DNA of 21,827 nt, from positions 1 through 21,827 of the forward strand of contig JBBRDQ010000064.1 of NCBI GenBank assembly GCA_038203695.1. The letters run 5' to 3'. This document shows positions 16,580-21,827 of this stretch, one piece after another. The notes under the pieces were generated by a model. The model saw only the letters and a list, made by a program, of their open reading frames with translations. It was not told the DNA's origin and did not search any database. Position 1 is the stretch's first letter. Every line of letters starts with the position of its first letter. This DNA is from M3007 sp038203695 (GTDB lineage: Bacteria > Bacteroidota > Bacteroidia > Chitinophagales > Saprospiraceae). The position numbers and the translations under genes are program-made.

Positions 16580-18994
16580 ATGAAAAAGTTTCTTAAACGT
16601 TCCCTCATTGTCCTGGTCTCTCTCCTTGTACTGCTTGCGATCGCAGGTTTCGGAGGCTGGCTGTATATCAAGTCTACTTTTCTTACTTTTGAAAAGGACT
16701 ATGCCGAAAACCTCAACTTCAAGGAAATCTCGGTGGATGGTTACACCTTTCCGGATAGAAACGGAAACGGGAAACTCGACACCTACGAGGATGACCGAAC
16801 GTCGGTAGAAGAACGGGCAAATGACCTGCTGTCGCAAATGACCCTGGAGGAAAAAATCCATTTGCTCAAAGGGTCCGGTATGGCTTCCGGTTTGGGGATG
16901 GTCAAGGAAGGCGAAGGCATAGCAGGTGCAGTCGGCACCATCGTGCCGACGCCCCGGCTGGGTATTCCTGCCATTTATCTGTCAGACGGTCCCGCCGGAT
17001 TGAGGATTGAATCCCGTCGGAAGAAGGAAGACCGAACCTACTTTTGCACGGCTTTTCCGATCGGTACGTTGCTGTCTTCCACCTGGAATGTGGATATGGT
17101 GCAAGAGGTAGGCAATTCCATGGGAAATGAAGCGCTTGAGTATGGTATAGACGTGATCCTGGCACCGGGTGCCAACATACAGCGCCATCCGTTTTGTGGC
17201 AGAAATTTCGAGTATTACTCAGAAGATCCGGTGTTGTCGGGCAATATTGGAGCAGCCATGGTCAACGGCATAGAATCCAATGGAGTGGGCACCTCCGTAA
17301 AACATTTTGCCGGCAATAACCAGGAGACGAACCGGTCGTTTAACGACGCCATTATTTCCGAACGGGCGTTGCGGGAGATCTATCTCAAAGGGTTTGAAAT
17401 TATTGTAAAAAAGGCCCAGCCGTGGACGGTGATGTCCTCCTACAATAAAATAAACGGCACCTATACCTCCCAAAGTAAGTATTTGTTGACGGATGTCTTG
17501 CGGGACGATTGGGGTTTTCAAGGTGTGGTCATGTCCGACTGGTTTGGCGGGCAAGATGCCTCTGCCCAGATCCGTGCCGGCAACGACCTGCTGGAGCCGG
17601 GTACAAAAAGACAATGGAATGCCTTGACAAAAGCGCAAGGGAATGGCGAATTGTCGGTAGAAGATATTGACATCTCCGTCAAACGCCTGCTGAAATTGAT
17701 ACTGGGCAGCAAGAAAATGCAGCGTTATCAGTACGGCAACAATCCGGATTTGAAAGCCCATGCCGAAATCACCCGGCAGTCGGCTTCGGAGGGCATGGTT
17801 TTGTTGAAAAATGAAAATACCCTTCCTATGTCGGCCGGTAAAAATGTGGCCCTGTTTGGGGTTACGTCTTACGATTTGATCGTAGGCGGCACCGGCTCGG
17901 GCGACGTGAATGAAGCCTATGCCGTTTCGCTGGAAGAAGGCTTGAAAAATGCCGGCTTCCGGATCAATGAAAAAGCAAAAGAGGCTTTTGACCAGCATAA
18001 AGTGGCGAATAAAAAAGCATTCATCCGGCCGGAAGGTTTTTCTGCCATGACCACTCCTTACAATCCGCCGCAAATTACGTACGCTTCCAATATGGTAAAC
18101 GACATTGCCGGCAGCGCGGATATCGGCATTATTACCATCGGCAGAAATAGCGGTGAAGGTGGCGACCGGGTCGAAATGAATGATTTTCTTTTAACCCAGC
18201 AGGAAAAGGATATGATGAATCTGGTGTGTCAGGCATTTCATGCCGCCGGCAAAAAGGTCGTCGTGGTACTGAATATCGGCGGCGTCATTGAAACGGCCTC
18301 GTGGAAAGGACAGCCCGACGCCATTTTATGCGCCTGGCAGGGCGGACAGGAAGGTGGAAATTCCGTGGCTGATATTCTCGGCGGCAAGGTTAATCCAAGC
18401 GGAAAACTGCCAATGACTTTTCCTGTCCAGGTGAATGACCACGCCTCCAGCGCCAACTTTCCCTTAAACGGTACGCCATTTGACCTCAAGGCTCAGTTTT
18501 TCAGCGGTGACAAAGCAGAAAAAGATAAAATCCGGAACGAGGATTATACCCGCTACGAGGAAGGGATTTACGTAGGCTACCGGCATTTCGACAAAGTCAA
18601 TCTGCCGGTATCTTATCCATTTGGATTTGGCTTGTCGTACACCCGTTTTGAATATGGAAATACGGAAGTAGTTTTGAAAAATGATACCCTCCATATCGCC
18701 TTGTCGGTAAAAAACACCGGCGATCAACCCGGAAAAGCGGTAGTGCAGTTCTATGTTTCAAAACCCAACTCCGGCATTGACCGACCCAATCAGGAACTGA
18801 AGGCCTTCAGCAAAACCCGTAAACTGGCACCCGGCGAGACGGATAATCTGACCATTGCTATTCCGGTTGCAGATTTGAGATATTGGGATGAGCAAGCCGC
18901 CGGCTGGAAACTGGAAACGGGCTTGTACACCATTAAGTCGGGGGCTTCCTCCAGAGATATAAAATCTTTCAGGGATATTGAGATTGGGAAGTAG
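16580..18994 (+). CDS. Membrane-anchored GH3 family beta-glycosidase (804 aa)
   Basis: This is a glycoside hydrolase family 3 enzyme that removes terminal sugars from beta-glycosides, probably in the periplasm. The ATG at 16580 was chosen because it starts MKKFLKRSLIVLVSLLVLLA, a basic N-terminus and one hydrophobic anchor (~8-30) without a lipobox; the frame continues upstream to 16457 but only through promoter DNA. Residues 59-70 (DRNGNGKLDTYE) form an EF-hand/dockerin-like calcium loop. The N-terminal barrel (~85-370) has LSDGPAGLRIE, RHPFCGRNFEYYSEDP (~202-217), KHFAGNNQE (241-249) and GVVMSDWFGG with the nucleophile Asp320. The C-terminal sandwich has RNSGEGGDR, where Glu526 fits the acid/base, and a fibronectin-III-like domain ends the protein (~690-800). 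Length and domains are normal for BglX-like enzymes. Substrate specificity cannot be read with certainty. Confidence 0.95.
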   Translation: MKKFLKRSLIVLVSLLVLLAIAGFGGWLYIKSTFLTFEKDYAENLNFKEISVDGYTFPDRNGNGKLDTYEDDRTSVEERANDLLSQMTLEEKIHLLKGSGMASGLGMVKEGEGIAGAVGTIVPTPRLGIPAIYLSDGPAGLRIESRRKKEDRTYFCTAFPIGTLLSSTWNVDMVQEVGNSMGNEALEYGIDVILAPGANIQRHPFCGRNFEYYSEDPVLSGNIGAAMVNGIESNGVGTSVKHFAGNNQETNRSFNDAIISERALREIYLKGFEIIVKKAQPWTVMSSYNKINGTYTSQSKYLLTDVLRDDWGFQGVVMSDWFGGQDASAQIRAGNDLLEPGTKRQWNALTKAQGNGELSVEDIDISVKRLLKLILGSKKMQRYQYGNNPDLKAHAEITRQSASEGMVLLKNENTLPMSAGKNVALFGVTSYDLIVGGTGSGDVNEAYAVSLEEGLKNAGFRINEKAKEAFDQHKVANKKAFIRPEGFSAMTTPYNPPQITYASNMVNDIAGSADIGIITIGRNSGEGGDRVEMNDFLLTQQEKDMMNLVCQAFHAAGKKVVVVLNIGGVIETASWKGQPDAILCAWQGGQEGGNSVADILGGKVNPSGKLPMTFPVQVNDHASSANFPLNGTPFDLKAQFFSGDKAEKDKIRNEDYTRYEEGIYVGYRHFDKVNLPVSYPFGFGLSYTRFEYGNTEVVLKNDTLHIALSVKNTGDQPGKAVVQFYVSKPNSGIDRPNQELKAFSKTRKLAPGETDNLTIAIPVADLRYWDEQAAGWKLETGLYTIKSGASSRDIKSFRDIEIGK

Positions 18995-18998
18995 GCAG

Positions 18999-19078
18999 AA
19001 CGTGCGGCATGCGAGTTTTTGTAAAGAAAACGGGCATGCCGTATTTCAGGATACGAAAAAAATCGGATGCCGCACGTT
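18999..19078. terminator. Nested inverted repeat after the GH3 gene
   Basis: AACGTGCGGCAT (18999-19010) is perfectly complementary to ATGCCGCACGTT (19067-19078). Between them, CGGCATGC (19005-19012) can instead pair with GCATGCCG (19034-19041), and CGTAT/ATACG (19040-19055) makes a further small hairpin. The arms begin 4 bases after the stop codon. It may work as a 3'-end structure or terminator, although no good T-run follows the outer stem. Confidence 0.5.
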
Positions 19079-19175
19079 TATGATGTAGATTGCCCCTTAC
19101 TTGATCTATTGCAAAGCCCCGGCAATTGTTATTCCCCTTCGATTGGGCAGGCGTTTGGTGGCCTTAGAAAAACCC

Positions 19176-19301
19176 CCATTTTGCTGCATCAGCGGCGGAG
19201 GAAGCAAAAAACTGTTTGAGCCTACCGAATCACCGGGGCCAACGGCCCGACACAAACCATGCGGCGAGTTTTTTTGCGTCGCCGTCGATGCAGCAAAATG
19301 G
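19176..19301. repeat. Long nested inverted repeat (126 bp)
   Basis: The outer arms CCATTTTGCTGCATC (19176-19190) and GATGCAGCAAAATGG (19287-19301) are perfectly complementary over 15 bases. Inner arms, GCAAAAAACT near 19204 and AGTTTTTTTGC near 19267, continue the pairing with a one-base bulge, and GGCG/CGCC segments lie between. The whole could fold into one long hairpin. It may be a dispersed palindromic intergenic repeat. Confidence 0.6.
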
Positions 19302-19330
19302 TTGAGTTTTTCGAAAGCCAGGTCTTTTTG

Positions 19331-19356
19331 GTTACTTTTTGGACGCAAAAAGTGAC
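19331..19356. repeat. Short stem-loop, 11-bp stem
   Basis: GTTACTTTTTG (19331-19341) pairs with CAAAAAGTGAC (19346-19356) through 11 positions, including one G-T wobble, around a 4-base loop. It lies 29 bases after the long inverted repeat and may belong to the same repeat unit. No T-run follows, so it is not a standard terminator. Confidence 0.5.
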
Positions 19357-19562
19357 AAAACCGAGGCGCAACGCCTAATGTTGCACATCCACTCACCACT
19401 ACTTGCGATTGCAAGACGAATCCGAACCGGGTATAAGTTAATCCTTGCTGATTTTGCTAAAGATAATGCCGGTCTGACAAAGCAAAATGGCAACTAGCAA
19501 CGCATTGACGTGCTTCATGGAAATATTTGTACAGCCCTCAGCCGTTGTGCGTCTTATGAAGT

Positions 19563-19667
19563 TACAGCCAACATAACGTGGTTTGAAAATAAATCCTTCA
19601 TAAAATGTTGATAACCTGATACTTATGAGATAAAAACATTCAAAACCACGTTGTAATGGCTATAGTT
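19563..19667. mobile_element. Palindromic MITE-like element (~105 bp)
   Basis: Imperfect terminal inverted repeats of about 25-28 bp are centred on AACGTGGTTTGAA (19575-19587) and TTCAAAACCACGTT (19639-19652), and extend outward through TACAGCCA on the left and TGGCTATA on the right. The AT-rich interior also has inverted words (AATGTT/AACATT, TTCATAA/TTATGAG). There is no coding capacity. It may be a non-autonomous element or a recombination site; a single copy in this window cannot prove mobility. Confidence 0.4.
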
Positions 19668-19745
19668 ACCAAGAATCCCGCACTGTGTGCAGCCCTGAAC
19701 CGTGCGCCGTAAGTATTATAACAGGCCACATTATTATAGGGTTAG

Positions 19746-19890
19746 GCCCCGGCAACAAAAGAGGTAGATGTACGCTATATTCAACACCTTTTAGGGCATG
19801 GAAACCGTAAAACAACCAAAATCTATACCCAATATTACCAAAAAAAGTTGGGATAAAATAAAAAGTCCGCTGGATGATTGGGATATTTAA
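19746..19890 (+). pseudogene. C-terminal relic of a tyrosine recombinase (frameshifted)
   Basis: One frame from 19758 reads KEVDVRYIQHLLGHGNRKTT then KIYTQYYQ. This is the classic C-terminal box of tyrosine recombinases, with LLGH carrying the catalytic His and IYT holding the nucleophilic Tyr. After a run of seven A (19840-19846) the reading moves to another frame, SWDKIKSPLDDWDI, ending in TAA at 19888-19890. This tail (K.IKSPLD...DI) is typical of Bacteroidota integrases. Removing one A restores a single frame with normal spacing. A stop at 19743-19745 closes the frame upstream and no catalytic domain remains there, so only ~45 codons survive. It marks a past integration event or an integrase-associated array. 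Confidence 0.78.
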
Positions 19891-19975
19891 AACATAACAC
19901 TACATTCGTCCATCCAAATCAGTACCAGATGAACCAACTCGCGCCATTTCCTTGCCCTATCGTATATGCCTTTGC

Positions 19976-20014
19976 GTTGCGTGCATCCAGCCGATTGAGT
20001 TGGATTCACGCAAC
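19976..20014. repeat. Hairpin repeat, copy A
   Basis: GTTGCGTGCATCCA (19976-19989) and TGGATTCACGCAAC (20001-20014) form a 14-bp stem with one mismatch around an 11-base loop. The same stem, with the same flanking TTGC and TGC words, recurs 99 bases downstream. Confidence 0.65.
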
Positions 20015-20074
20015 TGCTATTGGTGAGGATCGCTCTACAAATCACCTGCCCGCCTATTTTTCTTGTCCCCTTGC

Positions 20075-20114
20075 GTTGCGTGAATCCAGCCAGTTTGGGT
20101 TGGATTCACGCAAC
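20075..20114. repeat. Hairpin repeat, copy B
   Basis: GTTGCGTGAATCCA (20075-20088) and TGGATTCACGCAAC (20101-20114) form a perfect 14-bp stem with a 12-base loop. The arms are nearly identical to copy A while the loops differ, so the stem appears to be what is preserved. A partial right-arm word, TTCACGCAA, recurs near 20137. Confidence 0.68.
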
Positions 20115-20179
20115 TGCGCGGTTGACATAATGGGTTTTCACGCAATGGGCGCCTATGGGGGGAGTTGACGGATAACCTT

Positions 20180-20189
20180 AGTTCGCTGT
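20180..20189. repeat. Left arm of inverted repeat bracketing the AT-rich gene pair
   Basis: AGTTCGCTGT here is the perfect reverse complement of ACAGCGAACT at 21776-21785. Similarity continues imperfectly away from the genes: in reverse complement, TTATCCGTCAAC on the left resembles TTAACCGCTGAC on the right (8 of 12, mismatches mostly transitions). Confidence 0.5.
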
Positions 20190-20203
20190 AATCAAAAAGA
20201 AAA

Positions 20204-20740
20204 ATGAATAAGATGAATGAAGATAAAAAAACAAAATATACTCTTTGGATAGCCGTCATTGGATTGCTTACTGTCATAGCGAGCCAATGGAATGTTATAT
20301 TCCCCAAGCCGCAAAAAGAAGAAACACAACAACAAACCAGACAGCCAACTATAAATGTGACTAATGAAATAAAACTAGATAATAAAAACCATAATAGCAA
20401 TACAGGCAATCAACCAGAACGAAACACGGATGGCGAAATATCTTCCCCTCAACAGGTGAAAGAAAGCGAACTGGCAAAGATTGAAACGCAAAGTAAATTA
20501 CGATATTCTACCGAGGTAAGGGACGAAAATGGAAAGGGAATTGCTGACGTTGAAATATATTGTCCAAACTGCATTTTCAAAAAGGTCAAGACTGACAAAG
20601 AAGGTAGTTTTTACTTGGAGGGATATTTTGAAAAAAAATCAACTTTCTGGCAATCAACCCTCACACTCTCAAAGGACAAAGAATCTAAAACTGAAACAAT
20701 TGACTGGCGAGAAAAGTCGCCGCAACCAATCAAATTGTAA
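20204..20740 (+). CDS. Membrane-anchored hypothetical protein with carboxypeptidase-regulatory-like domain (178 aa)
   Basis: A short charged N-terminus is followed by one hydrophobic segment (~12-30, YTLWIAVIGLLTVIASQWNV), probably a membrane anchor with the rest outside the cytoplasm. Residues ~35-95 are a low-complexity Q/N/K-rich linker. Residues ~100-170 look like a small beta-sandwich of the carboxypeptidase-regulatory/SpaA type (VRDENGKGIADVEIYC, TDKEGSFYLEGYF), with a CPNC pair at 120-123. The start at 20204 has an A-rich leader typical of the phylum; an alternative ATG lies 9 bases later. The downstream gene begins 3 bases after its stop and repeats the same domain, so the two are probably co-expressed and work together. 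Base composition is AT-rich compared with the left of the window, consistent with transfer. The role is unknown. Confidence 0.82.
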   Translation: MNKMNEDKKTKYTLWIAVIGLLTVIASQWNVIFPKPQKEETQQQTRQPTINVTNEIKLDNKNHNSNTGNQPERNTDGEISSPQQVKESELAKIETQSKLRYSTEVRDENGKGIADVEIYCPNCIFKKVKTDKEGSFYLEGYFEKKSTFWQSTLTLSKDKESKTETIDWREKSPQPIKL

Positions 20741-20743
20741 AAT

Positions 20744-21772
20744 ATGAAATTTTTTATTGCTTTTTTATTTGCTTTTTTAATTGCCACAGAATGTTTGGCT
20801 CAAACATTTTCCTCAATGGCAATTTTTGTTTCCGAAGATGCTACTGGCAAGCCAGTAGCAGGGGCTTCCGTAATTATCAAGGAAGCCGGATGGGCAACCA
20901 AGACAACTGGTAGCGACGGCAAGGCTTTTTTTGATAAATCCATGCCCATAGGTGAAATCCACTACATTGTCAGCAAAGAAGGATATCAAGGTTTAGAAGG
21001 CACATTCAATATCACGACAGAAGAAAAAAGCAACACCTTGAATATCAAACTTTCAAAATTTCGAGATGATAGGTTGCTAATCACAGGAGAAGTTGTGGAT
21101 GAAGATGAGAGAGATTTGGAGGGCGCAATAGTGGAGGTGAAAGTTGCAGACATCGTAAAAACTGCAAAAACTGATGCATCAGGAAACTATAAAATTGAAT
21201 TGACCTTAAACAGGACACAGTACGATGTCAGCACACTAAAATTGGAAGCCAAATGTCCAAATGGTGGCAGTAAAAAGACTGAAACAATTGACTTGACGAG
21301 AAGAAATGTAATATATAAAGACTTTAAAATTAATTGCGGAACAGTTATAGTTGACCCCAAGTTGACTCCTATAAATACTTTTGAACAAGCAGGTTTTTTG
21401 TTTGAGTTACAAGAATGTAAAACGTCGGGTGGAAAAGTTATTTGCAAATTCTTGATTACCAGTAAAGGACACGATACCGAATTAATGGTTAATGTAACAA
21501 GTAAGCAAACAAGTAATCAAACAAATAAGCAAAGTAGAATTTTCGATACCGAAGGAAATGAATACAAACTTGTAGAAGCGAAAGTATCGGATGTTACTGA
21601 AAATTATCAATGGTTGAGAAAAAGCGTAGTAAAAGATGTTCCAGTTAAAGCAAGTTTTTCATTTGGCAACTCTGTACAAATAACTAAAATTGCCAAGATG
21701 CAAATCTCATGTAGAGACCTTTACGGCGAGTATTTTATCGTTGATTTTAGAAATATTCCCGTAAAGCAATAA
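20744..21772 (+). CDS. Secreted hypothetical protein with two carboxypeptidase-regulatory-like domains (342 aa)
   Basis: The N-terminus MKFFIAFLFAFLIATECLAQ is a clear Sec signal peptide, probably cleaved after CLA. Residues ~25-104 and ~111-198 are two beta-sandwich repeats of the carboxypeptidase-regulatory type (GKPVAGASVIIKEAG; TDASGNYKIELTLN). The second ends with KKTETIDL, matching KTETIDW in the upstream protein. Residues ~210-342 form a different domain (FLFELQECKTSGGKVICKFL, then RIFDTEGNEYKLVEAKVS, then VKASFSF, ending FIVDFRNIPV), resembling DUF4352-like Ig domains of exported proteins. No enzymatic motif is seen. It begins 3 bases after the membrane-anchored partner. An extracytoplasmic binding or sensing role is plausible but inferred only from domain type. 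Confidence 0.87.
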   Translation: MKFFIAFLFAFLIATECLAQTFSSMAIFVSEDATGKPVAGASVIIKEAGWATKTTGSDGKAFFDKSMPIGEIHYIVSKEGYQGLEGTFNITTEEKSNTLNIKLSKFRDDRLLITGEVVDEDERDLEGAIVEVKVADIVKTAKTDASGNYKIELTLNRTQYDVSTLKLEAKCPNGGSKKTETIDLTRRNVIYKDFKINCGTVIVDPKLTPINTFEQAGFLFELQECKTSGGKVICKFLITSKGHDTELMVNVTSKQTSNQTNKQSRIFDTEGNEYKLVEAKVSDVTENYQWLRKSVVKDVPVKASFSFGNSVQITKIAKMQISCRDLYGEYFIVDFRNIPVKQ

Positions 21773-21775
21773 AAC

Positions 21776-21785
21776 ACAGCGAACT
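21776..21785. repeat. Right arm of inverted repeat bracketing the AT-rich gene pair
   Basis: ACAGCGAACT begins 4 bases after the stop of the secreted protein and is the reverse complement of 20180-20189. It is followed by GCTTAAC (21792-21798), which fits the RYYYAAC core of an integron attC left end, and by GACGGGGGGAACTT. The window ends before any full attC could be seen, so this reading is only a possibility. Confidence 0.45.
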
Positions 21786-21827
21786 TTTAGGGCTTAACCG
21801 CTGACGGGGGGAACTTACCACAAATCA

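Larger units (their letters stand above)
19079..20203. other. Repeat-rich gene-poor region with recombinase relic
   Basis: More than 1.1 kb has no intact gene. It holds a 126-bp long inverted repeat, a short hairpin, a ~105-bp palindromic element with imperfect direct repeats at its flanks (19528-19560 and 19686-19718, alike mainly in the first 18 bases), a recombinase pseudogene fragment and two hairpin repeats. The overlapping open frames on both strands at 19101-19414 run through palindromic DNA and are probably not genes. The region has the look of an insertion hot spot or scar. Confidence 0.6.

Noticed and set aside
17219..18073. Minus-strand open frame of 284 aa
   Set aside because: It is antisense to the GH3 gene, whose catalytic motifs are intact in the plus frame.
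19101..19414. Overlapping open frames on both strands (84 and 102 aa)
   Set aside because: They run across a long inverted repeat and hairpin, and their translations show no protein-like motifs.
19741..19747. GTTAGGC, an attC core-like heptamer
   Set aside because: No RYYYAAC partner with supporting stem was found within a normal attC distance upstream, and such heptamers occur often by chance.
19972..20117. Possible CRISPR array
   Set aside because: Only two repeat units are present, they are long inverted repeats, and no cas genes are in the window.
20035..20409. Minus-strand open frame of 124 aa with a hydrophobic start
   Set aside because: It overlaps the hairpin repeats and the start of the plus-strand membrane protein, and its hydrophobic stretch is the complement of AT-rich coding DNA.

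Overview
The window looks like a chromosomal segment of a Bacteroidota bacterium, perhaps a Saprospiraceae- or Chitinophagaceae-like lineage. The reasons are two exact matches to the Bacteroidota promoter pattern (TTTG, 19-21 bases, TAnnTTTG), A-rich leaders without Shine-Dalgarno sites, a Nudix-type sugar regulator divergent from a GH3 glycosidase, and a relic of a tyrosine recombinase with a tail common in this phylum. By eye, bases 1-19000 are moderately GC-rich and the last 1.6 kb is clearly AT-rich. Genus cannot be fixed from the sequence alone.

Bases 1-13660, minus strand, hold a tightly packed run of four giant genes. In transcription order these are an oversized PhoD-type metallophosphoesterase (990 aa), a beta-rich DUF6603-like protein (1186 aa), a 959-aa protein of unknown function and a protein of at least 1391 aa that runs off the left edge. 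Gaps are 8, 52 and 11 bases. None has a recognisable signal peptide. The three non-enzymatic proteins carry strong conserved-looking motifs but no function I know. This run is the best candidate for an undescribed multi-component system. A Tat-exported class V aminotransferase-fold protein lies 68 bases upstream on the same strand and could be its first gene or an independent neighbour.

Bases 14983-15763 have no convincing gene, only an orphan plus-strand terminator-like hairpin. Bases 15764-18994 form a divergent regulator/enzyme pair: a Nudix-winged-helix regulator with a degenerate Nudix box (minus) and a membrane-anchored GH3 glycosidase (plus). The 84-base gap holds two near-identical 21-bp palindromic operators that overlap promoter elements on both strands, which predicts coupled repression of both genes.

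Bases 18995-20203 are gene-poor and full of inverted repeats: a nested inverted repeat after the GH3 gene, a 126-bp long inverted repeat next to a small hairpin, a ~105-bp palindromic MITE-like element, a frameshifted C-terminal relic of a tyrosine recombinase, and two copies of a 14-bp-stem hairpin. This looks like a recombination scar. It leads into an AT-rich two-gene unit (20204-21772) encoding a membrane-anchored protein and a secreted protein that share a carboxypeptidase-regulatory-like beta domain. The unit is bracketed by an imperfect inverted repeat, suggesting a recently acquired cassette.
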